From positions 27,357,945 through 27,421,944 of the forward strand of contig NC_067135.1 of NCBI RefSeq assembly GCF_021347895.1: 64,000 nucleotides of DNA, given 5' to 3'. This document shows positions 32,925 through 46,600 of this stretch, in pieces; positions within the stretch are counted from its first letter, which is position 1; each line of letters begins with the position of its first letter. The notes below the pieces were generated by a model, which did not search any database, was not told the DNA's origin, and worked only from the letters and a program-made list of their open reading frames with translations. This DNA comes from Acanthochromis polyacanthus (Eukaryota; Chordata; Actinopteri; Pomacentridae). Both the position numbers and the translations under genes were made by a program.

Positions 32925-33075
32925 AATTGGGGTCAGAGCGCAGGGTCAGCCATACTACAGCAGGAACGGTAAAAGGCCGTGCTCAAGGGCTCAACAGTGA
33001 CTGCATTGAGGTTTGAACCACTGACCTTCTGATCAGTAGTCCAGAGACTTAACCGTTGCACCACCACTGCCGCCA
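32925..33075 (-). repeat. tRNA-derived SINE
   Basis: On the minus strand GGTGGTGCAACGGTTAAGTC resembles a pol III A box and GGTTCAAACC a B box, about 35 bases apart, followed by a body ending in CCTGCGCTCTGACCCC. Fish genomes hold many copies of SINEs with this head. It is not a tRNA gene: no acceptor-stem pairing or anticodon arm is visible. Confidence 0.65.
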
Positions 33076-33907
33076 CTACTCACTACCTACTCATTAGTGT
33101 GATTGCAGAGCAATACTGCAAAATCTTCCTTCATGTGTGGCGTGTGAAAACATGCCATACATCATCATGCTCAGCAGTATACTTTTTAAAAACATTATTG
33201 TATACTTAAAATTGTACACTTAATGGAAAGAGCAATGATCTAAAACTCCACAAACTTTTTGTGAGATACTTGTCAAAGGCTACCTGAATTATCTGACATA
33301 AATTGAAGAATTTTATAGCCAATGCTACTATATATTGTACTAATGAAATACATGCAAGTTCTGACCACTGGGAATATGTTGAAAGACATACAAGTTGAAA
33401 TAAATAATGATGTCCATAATTATTCTAATGTTTCAAAATCTTACAGTATAATTGTGTAGCTAACAAGATCTGAGACATGAAAAATTTATGAGGACTAAAT
33501 GTGAAGAATTGTGAAAATTGAGATTAAATGTGCAGTTGTGAACTAAAATTTATAAGTCAGCTGAGTCACTTGAAGCCATTTGAAAGAAGCTTCATATCCC
33601 CAAACTTATCTGTGCAAACAAATGTTTGTAAGTATAAAGTACATAGCACTGTTGTGTCACTGTCACAATCAGGAAGAACACTGCTACTGAGAGATAGTTG
33701 GTCAAGATGGTCAAGAGTCAACCAAGAATCACCAAAAAGCAGGTCTGCAATGAATTAGAAGCTGCTGAAACACATATGCTGATATCCACAGTCAAGTGTG
33801 TTTTACATCACTATGAGCTAAGAGGCTGCCTTTCCATCGAGAGTGGCACCTTATTGTTTAACTGAAATTTGCTGCTGGAGGAAAGTTCTGCGGTCAAATG
33901 AAACATA

Positions 33908-34496
33908 CCGTATTTTCTGCACCATAAGGCGCATCGGATTGTAAGGCGCAGTCTCGATTACGGGGTTTATTTCTGCACTTAAGCCACATATAAGGTGCCC
34001 CCTATTATTGGGCACATGCTAAAACAAGGAAATGGAAGCAAAACAGTGAGTCTGGTTGAACTTTATTCTACTACGTATTTAAAAATACACTCACATTATT
34101 TTTTGATCAATCTTTTGTCACAATTCCATCACAGTCCTCATCTTCTGTATCTGAATTGAACAGCTGGGCAATTTCGACATCAAACATGCGGGTTCACTCT
34201 CGTCATTGTCGGAGTCAGTCTCGTTGCCGGGTGGCTGTTCAGCAATGATGCCGGCTTCTGCGAAAGCTCGGACAATAGTCAGTACTGTAAGTAGCTTTAG
34301 GTAATGTTCTCTAATAGGTTTATCACTGCCAGCATGTGTCGTGTACGTATTACATCCCTATGTTGGCGGGAATTGGTCTGACAGTCAGATTTTGGAACTC
34401 AGTGCACACATAAGATGCACCGGGTTAAAAGGTGCACCGTCGATTTTTGAGAAAATTGAAGGCTTTTAGGTGCTCCTTATAGTGTGGAAAATACGG
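33908..34496. mobile_element. TA-flanked MITE (589 bp) inside the Tc1 relic
   Basis: CCGTATTTTCTGCACCATAA at the left end and its inverse (TTATAGTGTGGAAAATACGG) at the right, flanked by TA at 33906-33907 and 34497-34498. Inner repeats of AAGGCGCA type continue the inverted repeat. TA duplication and CCGTATTTTC ends suggest a Tc1/mariner-pogo-like non-autonomous family. No ORF with transposase features. Confidence 0.8.
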
Positions 34497-34819
34497 TAAA
34501 CTGAGGTATTTTGCCACAATGACGGGAAATGTTTGGAGGAAAGAAGGTGAGGCCTTTAACCCCAAGAACACCAGACTTACTGTCAAGCATGGTGGTGACA
34601 GTATTATGCTTTGGGGTTGTTTTGCTGCCAGTGGAACTGGTGCTTTACGCAAAGAAAATGGAATAATGAAGAAGGTTGGGTCTTGGAGACTGGTTGTTCC
34701 AACAAGACAATGACCCCAAACACACATCAGAAATGGTAAAGAAATTACTAAATGAGGCTAGAATTAATGTTTTTAACTGGTCTCCCTGAAGTCCTGACTT
34801 AAACCCCATCAAGAACCTA

Positions 34820-35293
34820 CCCAGATAGCAAACTATGGGTGAATCAATGTTGAATCTATGTTGAGACCTAATGTAGAAATTATACAGAAAGTGCAAGGTT
34901 GATAAAATGTTGAGTCAACGTTTGCTTTTCAACCATAAATCACACTTTACCCAGATAGCAAAAGATGTTAAATCAATGTTGAATTAGGGTTAAGAAGGTT
35001 GAATTGTGGTTACGGTTGAAGACTGATGGTTGGATCAACGTTGATTCAACAACATTTTGTCAACATTGAAGTTTGTGTTTAAAAGATACCATTGAATCTA
35101 CATTGTATTTTGGTTTAATTAAAATGTTTGACAGGTCAATGTTTAATTAATGTTGAATCTATGTTTGCAAACATGTAATCTATGTAAGCAAACGTTGACT
35201 CAACATTTTATCAACCTTGCGCTTTCTGTATAATTTCGACATTAGGTCTCTACATAGATTCAACATTGATTCACCCATCGTTTGCTATCTGGG
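34820..35293. mobile_element. TA-flanked long-inverted-repeat MITE (474 bp) inside the Tc1 relic
   Basis: CCCAGATAGCAAACTATGGG at 34820 pairs with the inverse at 35293. The inverted repeat extends for roughly 120 bp (ATTGAATC..., CCTAATGT..., TTGATAAAATGTTGAGTCAA). TA flanks lie at 34818-34819 and 35294-35295. A second internal CCCAGATAGCAAA near 34951 shows an internal duplication or nested copy. It can fold into a long hairpin. No ORF. Confidence 0.8.
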
Positions 35294-35410
35294 TATGGAC
35301 TTGGTGAAAAAATAAATCTGTGTCAGAAAGCCAACACATTTAGTTGAACTGCACCAATTCTGTCAAGAGCAGTGGTCAAAGATTCAACCATAGCCATATC
35401 AAGGGTCAGG

Positions 35411-38400
35411 CTTAGGGTTAGTCCCCAGTCCTAATCAAAAGAAGGCAGGAACTAGAAGTGACAGAATAGATTTAGTTTATTGTTCTATCATGGAATTTTG
35501 ATGGGACAGGAATATTTTTGTGGGTACAGGATGGGTGGGACAAGATTTAAAATCCACACCCTTGTCACCCTCCAGTAGTACCTGAAATGGTTTTCAGTTA
35601 TCAGGTGAGTCTTGTTATAATGTAACTGGTGGAATTCTTTCCAGCTTAATGTGTTTGACACCATCAATTATGTAGTGCAGAGATTTTGTTGATGCATAGC
35701 AAACAGCCCTATTCAACTACTGCACTGATCCATATTATAGCAAAAACCACTTAGCTAAGCAAGGAGAAACAGTCCATCATTACTTTAAGACATGGAGGTC
35801 AGTAAGAACAGAACATTTCTCAAACTTTGAAAGTTTCTTCAAGTTCAGTCACAATAGCCATTAAACAGTGGTTCTGAGTAACGTCCCAGGAATAGAGGAC
35901 CAAGAGATTCCTCTGCTGCAAGAGTTCATTGGCTATTCTCACACTCTGCAGCAACACAGGACAATGAGCCTCCTGCAGGCTCTGAAGGGACTGCTGTACC
36001 AAGAATAGAGCAATGAAGTGTTGCATCAGTACTGACTTAAATGTGTTTAACACCTTTACAGTCTTTTAAAATGTAAAACAATAATAATTTAGAGATTTTA
36101 AAAAACATTAACTCACATTCCTGCTGTATCATATGTAGCGCCTATAGTGGACCAGTAGAAACATGACCCTACATTCCCTCTAGGTTCAAGGAGCTGCTGG
36201 TTGTGTAAATTCAGCACGATACCATGAAGTTGACAGTAGACACTTTATTGCCACACAATTCTGGCTGCAATGTATGAAAATAAAATCACCAAAATAACAC
36301 AAAATAGCAAAATAGAGCTCTTTTCAACTGCTGAAATTTTTTTTTTAAAAATGGAAAAAAGTTCAAAATAAATTGTCCCTCTTTCTGTCTGAAAGCGAGT
36401 ACTCAGTTCGGTTCATGTTCTGTGTGTAATGTCTTGTCAATCGTTGCTACCCGGGTAGTGTTTGTTATGCGTTTCTTATCTGTGTACGAGTAAAGCGAAG
36501 TGATGTCCGTTGTTCTTCGGGAGTGGATCCCACAGTTGGCCAGACTGTGCACCGTTCCGTCTTAGTAGTTCGTCTTCTCTGGCTCGCCACCGAGCCTCCT
36601 CAGCTTGGAATCTCAATCAAGTCCAAATCCGGTAATTGGAAGGGAGACAAAAAAACCAGTCGGAGTTCCCAGTGTCAGAGGATTACACGGTGAAACCGGC
36701 TCCCTTTCTTTCGTACGCTCACACAGCTTTCTCCCTGAATCTTTTCTTCAGCTCGCTCATGACCATGTGCTCTGGTTAGCTCTGCTCTGAGGTAGCATTT
36801 AGCGATGAAATCACGTTCAGTAAGAGCGAGATCACGTTCATTGGCCAAAGTCTAACATAGGCTATTGTGCCACCTACTGGTGAGGCTGAGATACTACAGC
36901 TAAACAACATGAATGGGCTTAAACAACCATATAGTTACACATATATTACACAATTATGTCCATTATTGAATTACCATAAGCATTTTTTATTTTTTGTAAT
37001 TGCTGCTTCAGTACAGTAAATGCTGATATTGAAATATGGAACTGTAATATTAGTCTCAGTGAACTAAATTGGCAATTGTGGAACTGGCCTCTTGCAGCAT
37101 AACTAATCCGCCACTGGACAGAATAACCTGTGATTCTTTTACACTCCTCATTACTCAGGCTGATTACCGTGCACATTTATAGCCTGAATTGCTCACAATC
37201 TCAGTTTGTGAAAATCAATCAGGCATGCACACTTGCCTAGAAAGCTCTTCCACTTTAAATGATTTTCAATCAACTGAATGTTTCAAACTGCTTCTTTATT
37301 TCTCTGTATGACTTTGAGCCATTGACTGAAAAGGAAAATGGATCCATCGGAGGGCACACAAGAACAGGATTACTTATTGTTTTGTTGATTTTTTTTTTGT
37401 GAAAATAGCCTAATCAAGCTCAGCCTCTCTGCAGCGTGAGAAAAACTGCAGCCCCATGACTACAATCCATGAAAAATATCCTCTTTCATCATCTGGCACC
37501 CAAGGACACTGGTGTGCTGTGTTTTGTGCTTTTGGGCAGGTGTCGTTTTATTAAAATAGATATATCTTATCTCAAAGGGCAGTTTTGAAACATCAAAACA
37601 GCAATGAATTTTGAGTCTTTTTTTAAACTAAAAGTAACTTTTATCATGAGAAGACAAAGTCATGATGACAGAAAACAAAAAGCTTGATATGGGAAGATAT
37701 TTAAATTCAATCATTACCTCAGGATGAGAGGTTTAAAAATTAGCACCATATAATCCTCTGTTGCTATCTCAAGATAATGATATAATTAACAGATAATGGA
37801 CTTGAATTTTTGAGCATCCATAGTCACTGTGAACTTCTAAAATAAGAAGCATATCTTTATTGGCATGTTTCCCAGAAAAAGTGAAATCTCCAGAAAGCCT
37901 TTGTTCTTATTGTTCAGATGAAATTCTATTGCAGAAGGTTGTTTTTAGGTGAAATCCAAGAAGAAGAAGAAGAAGTGAATATTGTTTTGTTGTTATTGTT
38001 GTTGTTGTGAATTGTACAAGTCATAGGTTCATTCTGAGCACTATTTAGAAACAGTTGATTATCTGTTGGCTCTCCATGGCAACCAGTTACACATCCATTT
38101 AAAGTTGCATCACAAATACTTCAGAAGTGAAACTGTATTTAACCAGGAGGTACATGGTCTATGTGGAGTGGAGATTTGCTGACTAGCGTCTACTGCGTTT
38201 CTGTTTTCTGTTCTTTTGTATACTTTTCTAATGTTGGCATGGAATACCTGATACCAGGCTGAACTGTACTTTTTTCACATCGTTTAGTCAGTCTGTCATC
38301 ATGTCAATGGTGATACTTTCCCTGTTTGGAACCTGCAGTTTCATTTTTGCTTTAACGCAAGCAGCAAGAGAATGATGAAAGCTGGTCAATGACACAAGAA

Positions 38401-39164
38401 GCTGTAATGTCAACAGGCTTAAGCCAGTTGATTGTTATTGCAGGAAAACAGAGTTTTTGAACCAGTCTCGTTAGTGCTCATCAGGCCGTACTAAACGATC
38501 CAGTTAAATTTTGATCAATAATTACATTTTTGTTCGTCTTATGCCTTGGCAGTAACTACACTGATGCAAAAGTCACAACATAAGTTTGAGATGCAAACCA
38601 CAGTAGGCAAAATCAGCCATAAAATTTCTTTAATGTGGTCATCTTTTTTCTTTTTTTTCTAATTTAGTTTTTGAACACTGCTGCCCTGATCTCCAAACTG
38701 TGCTAGATGACCAAGGAACAAAAACAGGCTAAGGAAATTAGTTCCTTGAAAAGTTCACCAGAACATTAATTGTTGGTTCTGTAAAGTTCCACTTTGGCAG
38801 AAACAAGGCTCAATGACATGTATTCAGCTGATGTTCAGTGCACACAGCTAAAGTTTGTTCTGTCTTTAGGCGTTGCATGATCCTGGTGTGGGAATAAGCT
38901 ACATGTGTATCATCCTGTTATAGTACTTGTCACATATATACTCTGTCAGTAGTTTCTTAAACTTCATATCCCTGGTTTAAACAAATCTCCATTTTTTTCC
39001 TTTATATTAATAGGCTAGAATTCTAATTAGATAACTTAAGTGTTAAGGTAGGCAGAACCCAAAACATGAACACTAACTGTAGTGTGAATGTCTTTTTGAA
39101 GAAGAATGTCACCCAGAGTCACAGAGACACACTGACAGGAAGCTTTCAACAACAGTGGAACTCT
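35411..39164. other. No gene seen; possible solo LTR at 36135-36898
   Basis: Within this AT-rich stretch, 36135-36898 begins TGTAGCGCCTATAG and ends GAGATACTACA (TGTAG...CTACA). On the minus strand it carries AATAAA near 36245, and it is GC-richer than its surroundings. That would fit a solo LTR on the minus strand, but the flanking bases do not match, so this is only a candidate. The rest holds nothing I can support. Confidence 0.3.
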
Positions 39165-41690
39165 AATACCTCAATTCCATGCCATCTATCCATACCATCC
39201 TCGTCTTCCACTTATCTGGGGGCCGGGTTGCGAGGCAGCAGATGAAGCAGATCATTCCAGACATCCTCCCCCCAGCGAAGCTTTCCCAGCTCTTCCTGGG
39301 GGATCCCGAGGTGTTCCCAGGCCAGACGAGATATATAACCCTCACAGGGCGTGTTCTGGGTACTGCCCCCGGCTTCCTCCCAGGTGGAAAATGTTCAGAA
39401 AAACTCCAAAGAGCCTCCCAGAGCCAATGCCGAATCAGATGGCCAGGAGCTATCCTCCGGATGCTAAGCTTCTCACCTCTATCTCTAAGGCTGAGCCCAG
39501 CCACCCTGGCAGAGGAAGCCATTTCACCGCTTGTATCCGCAAATCTTGTACTTTCGGTCACTACCCAGAGCCTCATGACCATAAGGTGAGGGTTAGAAGT
39601 GTGATGGCTAGCATTGAGAGTTAATCTTATGGCTCCGTCCCTCTTCCCCACGACGTTCGTAAATGCCCGCATTACTGCTGATGCTGCAACCAATCCACCT
39701 GTCCATCTCACGCTCATTTTCCGCATCACTTGTGAACAAGATCCCAGTACTTGAACTCCTTCGCTTGGGGGAAGCAATTCCACCCCAACCCAGAGGGAGC
39801 AATCTACAGTTTTTTGGCAGATAACCATGGCCTCGGACTGGAGGTGCTGATCCGCATCGTTCGCTGCTTCAGAACATCGGCTGCAAACCGCTCCAGTGCC
39901 GTGTGAAGTTCATGATGTGAAGGAAGCCAACAGAACGACATCCTGAGGTCCCCAACAAACACCCTCCTCACCCAGGCTGTGGCCTTGAGATCCAATCCAT
40001 GAACACCAAAAGACAGGATCAGAGACAAGGGACAGCCCTGGCGGAGTCCAACAGCGCACTGGAAACATGTTCTGACTTTGTGCCGAGTAGGCGGACACAG
40101 CTCTCATTTGGTTGTACAGGGACTGAATGGCCTCGTATCAGCGAGCCTGGTGCCCATACTCCTGCAGTGCCTCCCACAGAACCCCTCAGGGACCATGGTC
40201 GTAGGCCTTCTCCAGATCCACAAACAACATGTGCACTGGCAGGTAACTCCCGGACCCCCTCAGCAGCTCCGCAAACCTAAAAGAGGCCTGGTCCACTGTT
40301 TCCATGACAGGATGGATAACCCAGTTGCTCCTCCTGAATCCCAGGTTTGACAATCAGTTGGATCCCTCTCTTCCAGCCCCAATAGCAAGCTGTTCCGGGA
40401 GGCTAGAAGTGTGATACCCTGGTAGTTGGAACACCTCTGTGGTCCCAACTTTTTGAAATGGGGACCCCCACCCCGGTCTGCACTCCACAGGTATCTGTGA
40501 CCTCGATGTCAACGTGACCATTGTAAAGACGTGTCAGCAGACAGGTTTACCAAGGTTTTTCCGGTAGCCTTTCCCGCCATCAGATTCCAACTCACCACCA
40601 GTGGTGATCAGTTGACAGCTCTGTACCTCTCTTCAACTCGAGTGTCCAAGACATACAGCCTGCCAGGGTTGATTTATATCGAACTATGAGCGATCATCGA
40701 CTTTGACCTAAGTGCTCTGGTACCTAGGTACACTTATTGAGCAAACCTTATGACTCTGAACATTGGTGGTTTTGTTATGGCCAGTCTATGAGAAGTCCAC
40801 AGAAGTCATAACAGAACTACCGTTGGTTCAGATCGGGCAGGCCGTTCCCTCCAATCACTCCCCTCCAGGCTTCTCTCATCATTGCCACGTGAGGCGTTTA
40901 AGTCTCCCGGAGTAACTATGGAGTCCCCAGGTGGTACGTCCTTCCAGGACCAACCCAGACAGCTCCAAGGAAGGCGAATACTCCGAACTGCTGTTCGGAT
41001 GGCATAAGCACAAACAAGCAGTCAGAGTTTTTCCCCTCCGCTAATATCGAAGTCGCAGAGAGCGACCCTCTCGTTCTGCAGAGAGAACTCCAACAAGCGC
41101 CGGTTCAAGCCGTGGGGCTCGTGAGTATCCGCACACCCTGCCCGCGCCTTCTCACCCTGGGCCAACTCCAGAAAAGAGGTGAATCCACCCCATCTCCAGG
41201 ATGTCTGGTTCTAAGAACTCTTGCTGTCGTGGAGGCAAGCCCAACTATATCACCGGTATAACTCCACCTCCCGCACCAGCTCGAGTTCTTCCCTGCCAGG
41301 AGGTGAACGTTCCACGTCCTCAAGGCTAGTCTATGCCACCAAGGGGGCGGTGCGCCTAAGATGCCTGCTCCTGCCTACTGCCTGGTTGGCATAGTACCTG
41401 TACCCTGATTTTCCGCTAGTGGGTGTGGCCACCGGGTGGTGACCCCCCCCCGCCCCCCCCCCCCCCCCGGAAGAACCGCAGTTTTTCCCTGGTCCAGGCG
41501 AGGTGGCGACTTGTCCTTTTGCACATTGTCATCAGGGTTTTTCTGAATGTTCTTTGTCTGGTTCCCTCTCCAGACCAATTTCCTTGGGAGACCCTACCAG
41601 GGGCTGTTGCCCCCGGAAACATATAGCGTCCCAGGATCACAAGGAACACTCAAAACCCGCTCCATTGCGATAAGGTGGTCAATATCAATC
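39165..41690 (-). mobile_element. Rex3 (RTE-clade) retrotransposon, decayed copy
   Basis: Minus strand, 5' to 3': a leader with GGTGGCATAGACTAGCC, endonuclease start MRTWNVHLLAGKNSS (41323), DIVGLAS, GVRILTSPTA, then very broken RT pieces (CSNYQGITLLA near 40430, a degenerate ALERFAADVLKQRTMRISTS near 39870), and a C-terminal stretch with GELLPPSEGVQVLGS-like and ARVAGLSLRDRGEKLSIRRI segments to 39165. The 3' end carries short ATGGTATGGATAGATGG repeats, as expected for the GATGG-type Rex3 tail. Many frameshifts. A run of C (41443-41468) lies in the leader. Confidence 0.85.
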
Positions 41691-44600
41691 GGGGAGTAAC
41701 CAATACATGTAAGATTGTTTCTTTGCTATCTGCTTGCATATTAGATGTAATTATACAAAAGAAAAATAAATCACTTCAAGCCTCAGTTTAGTGTATTTTG
41801 TATGACTTCTGACCACATCTGTTGATAATTATGTTATTATTAGAGCACAGTAAAGAAGAGAGATTTATGCTCATTGTGTTCCTGTCCAGACACCGGACAA
41901 ACACCATCTGTGTGCTGCGCATCTCTGGCAAACACCCCCACAGACAAACATGCATACAATATCAAAAAAACAAACCTTGATATTTAGGCAGCATTTGCCA
42001 TTCATCCTCATTCATTTCCCCAGAGGTTCGTAGGCATTTCTGCCCACACAACTCCCACCCGTCCTGTGGCAATCAAATGTCAAGGCTTGAGGACCAAGCC
42101 AATAAGCCCACATTCGAAAAAGAAAAAACAGACACCTTTACTTGTACTGCGTTGTGAGACAGCAAGAGTTGCTGACATTCTCCCTGTTCTGAAACATTAT
42201 TTTGAATGCCAGATCCGAGATGACCCAACTGTAAACTGTTGTAGTGGATAAAGGACAAGCTTCTCAGAGGAAAGTGTTTTTTCTTTGCCTATTTAAGAAT
42301 GGTTCATTGGTTTCAATGGCCTCATAAATGTGGTAAAAGATTGCGTCCATAATCCCTCAACATGCTTCAAGTCAATGCTAATGAGGAGGTTAGAGATCCT
42401 CTATGTTGGTAGATGCCAGGTTGGAGATGCTTCCCATCACAGACCCGACAAAGTAAAATTAATGTGCTTGGTAACTGTAGCTACAATCTACCCAAACCTT
42501 AATGAGGTGTTTAAATCACCTAAACCTCTGACCATGCAATAACTTAAACCATGCATTTTATAGCCTAACTTTACTGAGATTGTCCTCTGAAGAAACACGA
42601 TACAGACCTTAATTTCTAGTGACTGCATGAAATTGATGGTAGCAGAAGATGGAAGGTAGATCAATGTTCTTTGTAGAGTTTGAAGTCTTGAGAGGAGGTT
42701 GGGTGGATGGATGGATGGATGGATGGATGGGAAAACAAACTAATACATTTCAGTTAACAGAAGATCACTTTAAACCATTATGGTCTGTCACTCAAAAGAC
42801 CTTTGCTTTTAGTCTGTGTTCAGTCAAATTGAGCCCGCCTGAAGTAATGCAAGCCTTGTATTTTATTTCAATATGAAATGATGTTGGCAGGCAGTGAAGA
42901 TCCAACAACTGGGACAACAACAAAAAAGGAGGATGTTTTTGAAAAGCTATTTCTACTGGAAAATACTGCCTTTAGTCTGGGTGAAGGGCTCGTGTGTTTG
43001 GATGATTAAAGATGTGCAGGCCTCTTCGTTAAAATGAATTCCAATTCATTCCTTTCTTTGATAGGTTCTTAATAAACAAGGCCTGGTTTATACAGTTATG
43101 CATAAGCTACTGGGTTGTGCTCGCTTTTGTTGTTTGAGGATTTTGTTTGTCTTTGTGAATCTTGTGTAATACAACCTTTTCTGGTTATAAAAATGAAACA
43201 CAAAGAGAAGGGTGAGGTGTGGCAGACACACCCATTTGTATTTGTCCTGGGATGTCTGATGCTTGCTCTTGGCAACAATCTGAAATGACACAGAGAGCAC
43301 CTTTATGCGTCATTTATGGATTAACTGCAGGGGGAGTAAATCAGTCTAATCATATATGCTGTTTGAGATGAGTTAGGATTGAAAAAAAAATCAAAGGTAA
43401 AATAAACCTTTTGTATCATTTAAGGGTTTTTTATTAAAAATCTTCACTAAATGACAGAGGTAACACATTCAGTATTTTGGTTTTTTTCGGAGTATTAAGT
43501 TGTTTAATTTGTTTACCCTGGCCCCAGGTTAATAGGACCTAATGTTGCAAACGTTTGTCAAACTGCCCTATGTCCAAAGGGGAAAAAGGGAAACCTCAGG
43601 CCTAAAAAATGTATTCTGCTGTGATGTGCGATTCTTTCTTAGCCCATACAATGAACAATAAAGAAGCTGAAAAGAAGCAATAGTTGATTTTAAAAATTAT
43701 TTACAACAAAATCACAGCTCAAAGGTCATATGAGCCAAAGGCTTGTTGTTAACATTCCCCCGAGAAATTAGGGGATTAAAGGGGAAGTAACAAAATAGAA
43801 ATAAGGAACCGAAGAATATAGAGGCAGGAAAACTGATTGTGTGACCTCAAAAAAATAAATAAATAGAATTTACCACAAAGAAAGATTCCCACACAAAGCA
43901 ACTTCATGAATTACAAAAAGCTGGTCACCTTCTATCGCACAGCCCTTTTAAACCATTAGACATTTGGCCTTAACAGAAGGCGAAACATCAACACCAACAC
44001 ACACTGGCAGCTGATTGACCCCACTGGCCCAACGACGATCAGGGTTGCTTCATCATTTAACATCCCTGCCTGATTGTTAAGGGCCAGCAGGTCCACTGGC
44101 CACTCCCACCGGCGTAACCTGGCAACAGGAAAAAGAGAAAAATAAAACCACAATCTATCTTACCTACTCAAACACACCACAGAAACTTGTTCTCTGACAA
44201 TGCTGAATGGTCTGGTTCAAGTCAATATTGCACACACAGATATGATCATGGTCCACATGCTGCTCTTATAGTAAAGTTTGAAGTGAAAAAAAACTGCAAA
44301 CTGTTCAATCATAATTGGGGAATGAAAGCCTTTATTTCTCTCCATATTTTTAGCAATGCATGCTCAGAGGGAAGGAACAGCAGGAAAACACTTTCTTTCT
44401 GCTGCCTCTTTGAACTAAATGATAAATTTCATCTAGATGATGTGAGCCAGCTAAAGACGAGTTACACTAAATTAAAAGATGGGATACCAAGACGTCCAGT
44501 GAGTGAATCATACGATTATCACACAGACAAAGACATCAAATGCACACCATAGACAGAAAGTGTGCAATACAAATTTGCAGGGACAAGAATACACACCAAA

Positions 44601-46479
44601 AAGTTAAAACAATACAAAGCTGACGTCTCTCTGGTGATGCAGCTGGCAGAGTTATCGTCTCCCCAGAGCTGCAGTGTTTAATCACACATATTGGATTTCT
44701 CTCTCTAGACACACAACACCATCACACATGCATGCACACATGGCACGCACGCATGCACGCACCACACAACACCACACATACACACTGAACTGTCCATAGT
44801 CTACACTTTCAAAAGAGGCACCTCAGAGCCAGACAAAGGACATCAACAGTAAGCGCACAATTAGTTACGGGTCTGACTTAAATGGGTCTGTTTTTTTGGG
44901 TCACACACAACATGGCGCATGCCCCCCCGCACGCACGCCACACACACACACACACACACACACACAAAGTTTGTGCGAAACACACAACAGTGTCTGTAGG
45001 ATTAAACTAGGCCTCTGCTGGGAGCTAAGTGTCTTGTCTGGCCCCCCCCCCAGAACATGTTTTGTGTGTGTGACTGACAGAAAAGAAACATGGCCATTTA
45101 AAATTTGGGGAGTGCATTTTACTCACATTTTTGGTGAACCTTCCAAGAGCTCTTGACATCCGTGTACTGGAAAAAAAATTAATAAATTACAACACGTGGC
45201 TTTGGATTTAAAATAGAGCCTAAAGATGCTGGAACTGAATTTGGTCTTTGCAAAGACCTAAAGTAAAGCAAACCTGTCCATAGCAAAAGAGCTCATGTGA
45301 GGTTGTCATTACTTGCATAATAGACATGAAGTTGAGAAGTGGAGGGCCAAAAAATGTGGCAAAGGTACAACCAAGCTTTCAAGCTGGCAACAATGCAGTA
45401 CCTTCCAAGGCAGATAGGTAATCAGTCAAACAATGGTACATTTTTGAAATAATCACCGAGAAAGATGAATTCAACCAGCCTTACTGGAGACCTTGTACAT
45501 GGCTTTTTAAGTCTAAATTATCCCAAACAATCTTCTATCCTTCAGAAATCTTAACTGTTACAAGACCCATGTTTAAACAAGGTGACTTTTAACAGATGAT
45601 ACTTACCAGAAAACACACTTTTTGTGACATACTGTATTTGCCAATGAGTGATGAATGGGAACAAAGAAGTATTTTGTTCAAGTCTATGGCTCAAATGGAG
45701 CCCACATAAACACAATTCTGAGCCAGGCTCAAAAATTGTAGAAAAAGAGGTGATAATGAGGAGTCAATAGTCAAATATCCCAAATAAACTTCCATTAGGA
45801 ATCTTGTGACTCACAAATTATGGCTAACACGTTAGCAGTTCGCTGACCACTTAACGTAGTTTTATCACTTCAACAGACAAGGAATCAGTTCATTAACACT
45901 ACAACCACCATTTTGCAAAGGCTTTGTGGTGGAAAATTGGCTGTGCCACCTTCTGGTGGTGCTGATTGACACTCATATAACAAAAAGTTTGAGACAGTAA
46001 CTTTATGCAACATAGAGCATTACATTGCATCTTACAGTCCCATGTGCTGTCCAGTTAAATATGCTCAACATATGGGCATTATGGTCAGGCTCTGGGCGGC
46101 CATTCCAGGGAAAATTAGCTTTTTTTGGTGATTATTCCATATGTTTTAAATAATTGTGAATCAATATTTTTTTTTCTGTATTGAATATGTTGTGCTTGGC
46201 CGTGAAATATTTTTTCTTCTTTTTTAACTGTCTTGCAACATTAATGAAAAGAAACCGTGTTTTTATTTAGGATGAAATCTTGAATACTTAATATCTTTGA
46301 TAAATATTTAAGTAAACCAGTTTTTTAGGTGTGCCATGACTAGTGTGAAGCAAAACATCCCATCTTGAGCTTTTTGCATGTTTTTGAACTCATAGATGCT
46401 TTACTTCACCTATAGTCTGCTCAAAGGTGCAAAATTTAAAAATATAACAATCTTCTCCTGTATTCTCCCCTCTCTGTTC
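41691..46479. other. No gene seen; microsatellites
   Basis: No ORF here has recognisable domains or splice structure. (GGAT)n at 42704-42730 and (CA)n at 44939-44966 are present, with a wider CA/CGCA-rich tract from about 44700. The region could be intron or intergenic. Confidence 0.5.
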
Positions 46480-46600
46480 TAAGCACCTCCCACTAGATGA
46501 CCATAGCAATTCCAGCCCTATCTGAGGCATCACCCCAGAACTCAAACCCAAATCCCCAAGTGAATGTGAGTCTAATCCATTGCACCACTACAAGTCCTAC
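46480..46600 (-). repeat. tRNA-like SINE fragment
   Basis: On the minus strand TAGTGGTGCAATGGATTAGA resembles an A box and GGGTTTGAGTTC a B box at the usual spacing; the sequence then passes into GGGGTGATGCCTCAGATAGG. This is the pattern of a tRNA-derived SINE head; the tail was not delimited. Confidence 0.5.

Larger units (their letters stand above)
33490..35410 (+). mobile_element. Tc1/mariner relic split by two MITEs
   Basis: Three plus-strand pieces belong together: about 33490-33907, 34499-34819 and 35294-35410. They read, with many breaks, SWSRWSRVNQESPKSRSAMN, then [20 protein letters not shown] with [17 protein letters not shown], and after the second insertion TW followed by SVKSSGQRFNH. 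These are Tc1-type transposase segments: HTH linker, the region around the second catalytic Asp, and C-terminus. Removing the two insertions restores continuous Tc1 sequence at both sites, showing the order of events. The copy is long dead. Confidence 0.75.

Noticed and set aside
32925..33075. Possible tRNA gene on the minus strand
   Set aside because: A- and B-box-like sequences are present, but no cloverleaf pairing; it has the body and repeat character of a SINE.
43956..44153. 65-codon minus ORF with hydrophobic stretch
   Set aside because: No start or splice context, no family, and isolated in repeat-poor AT-rich DNA.
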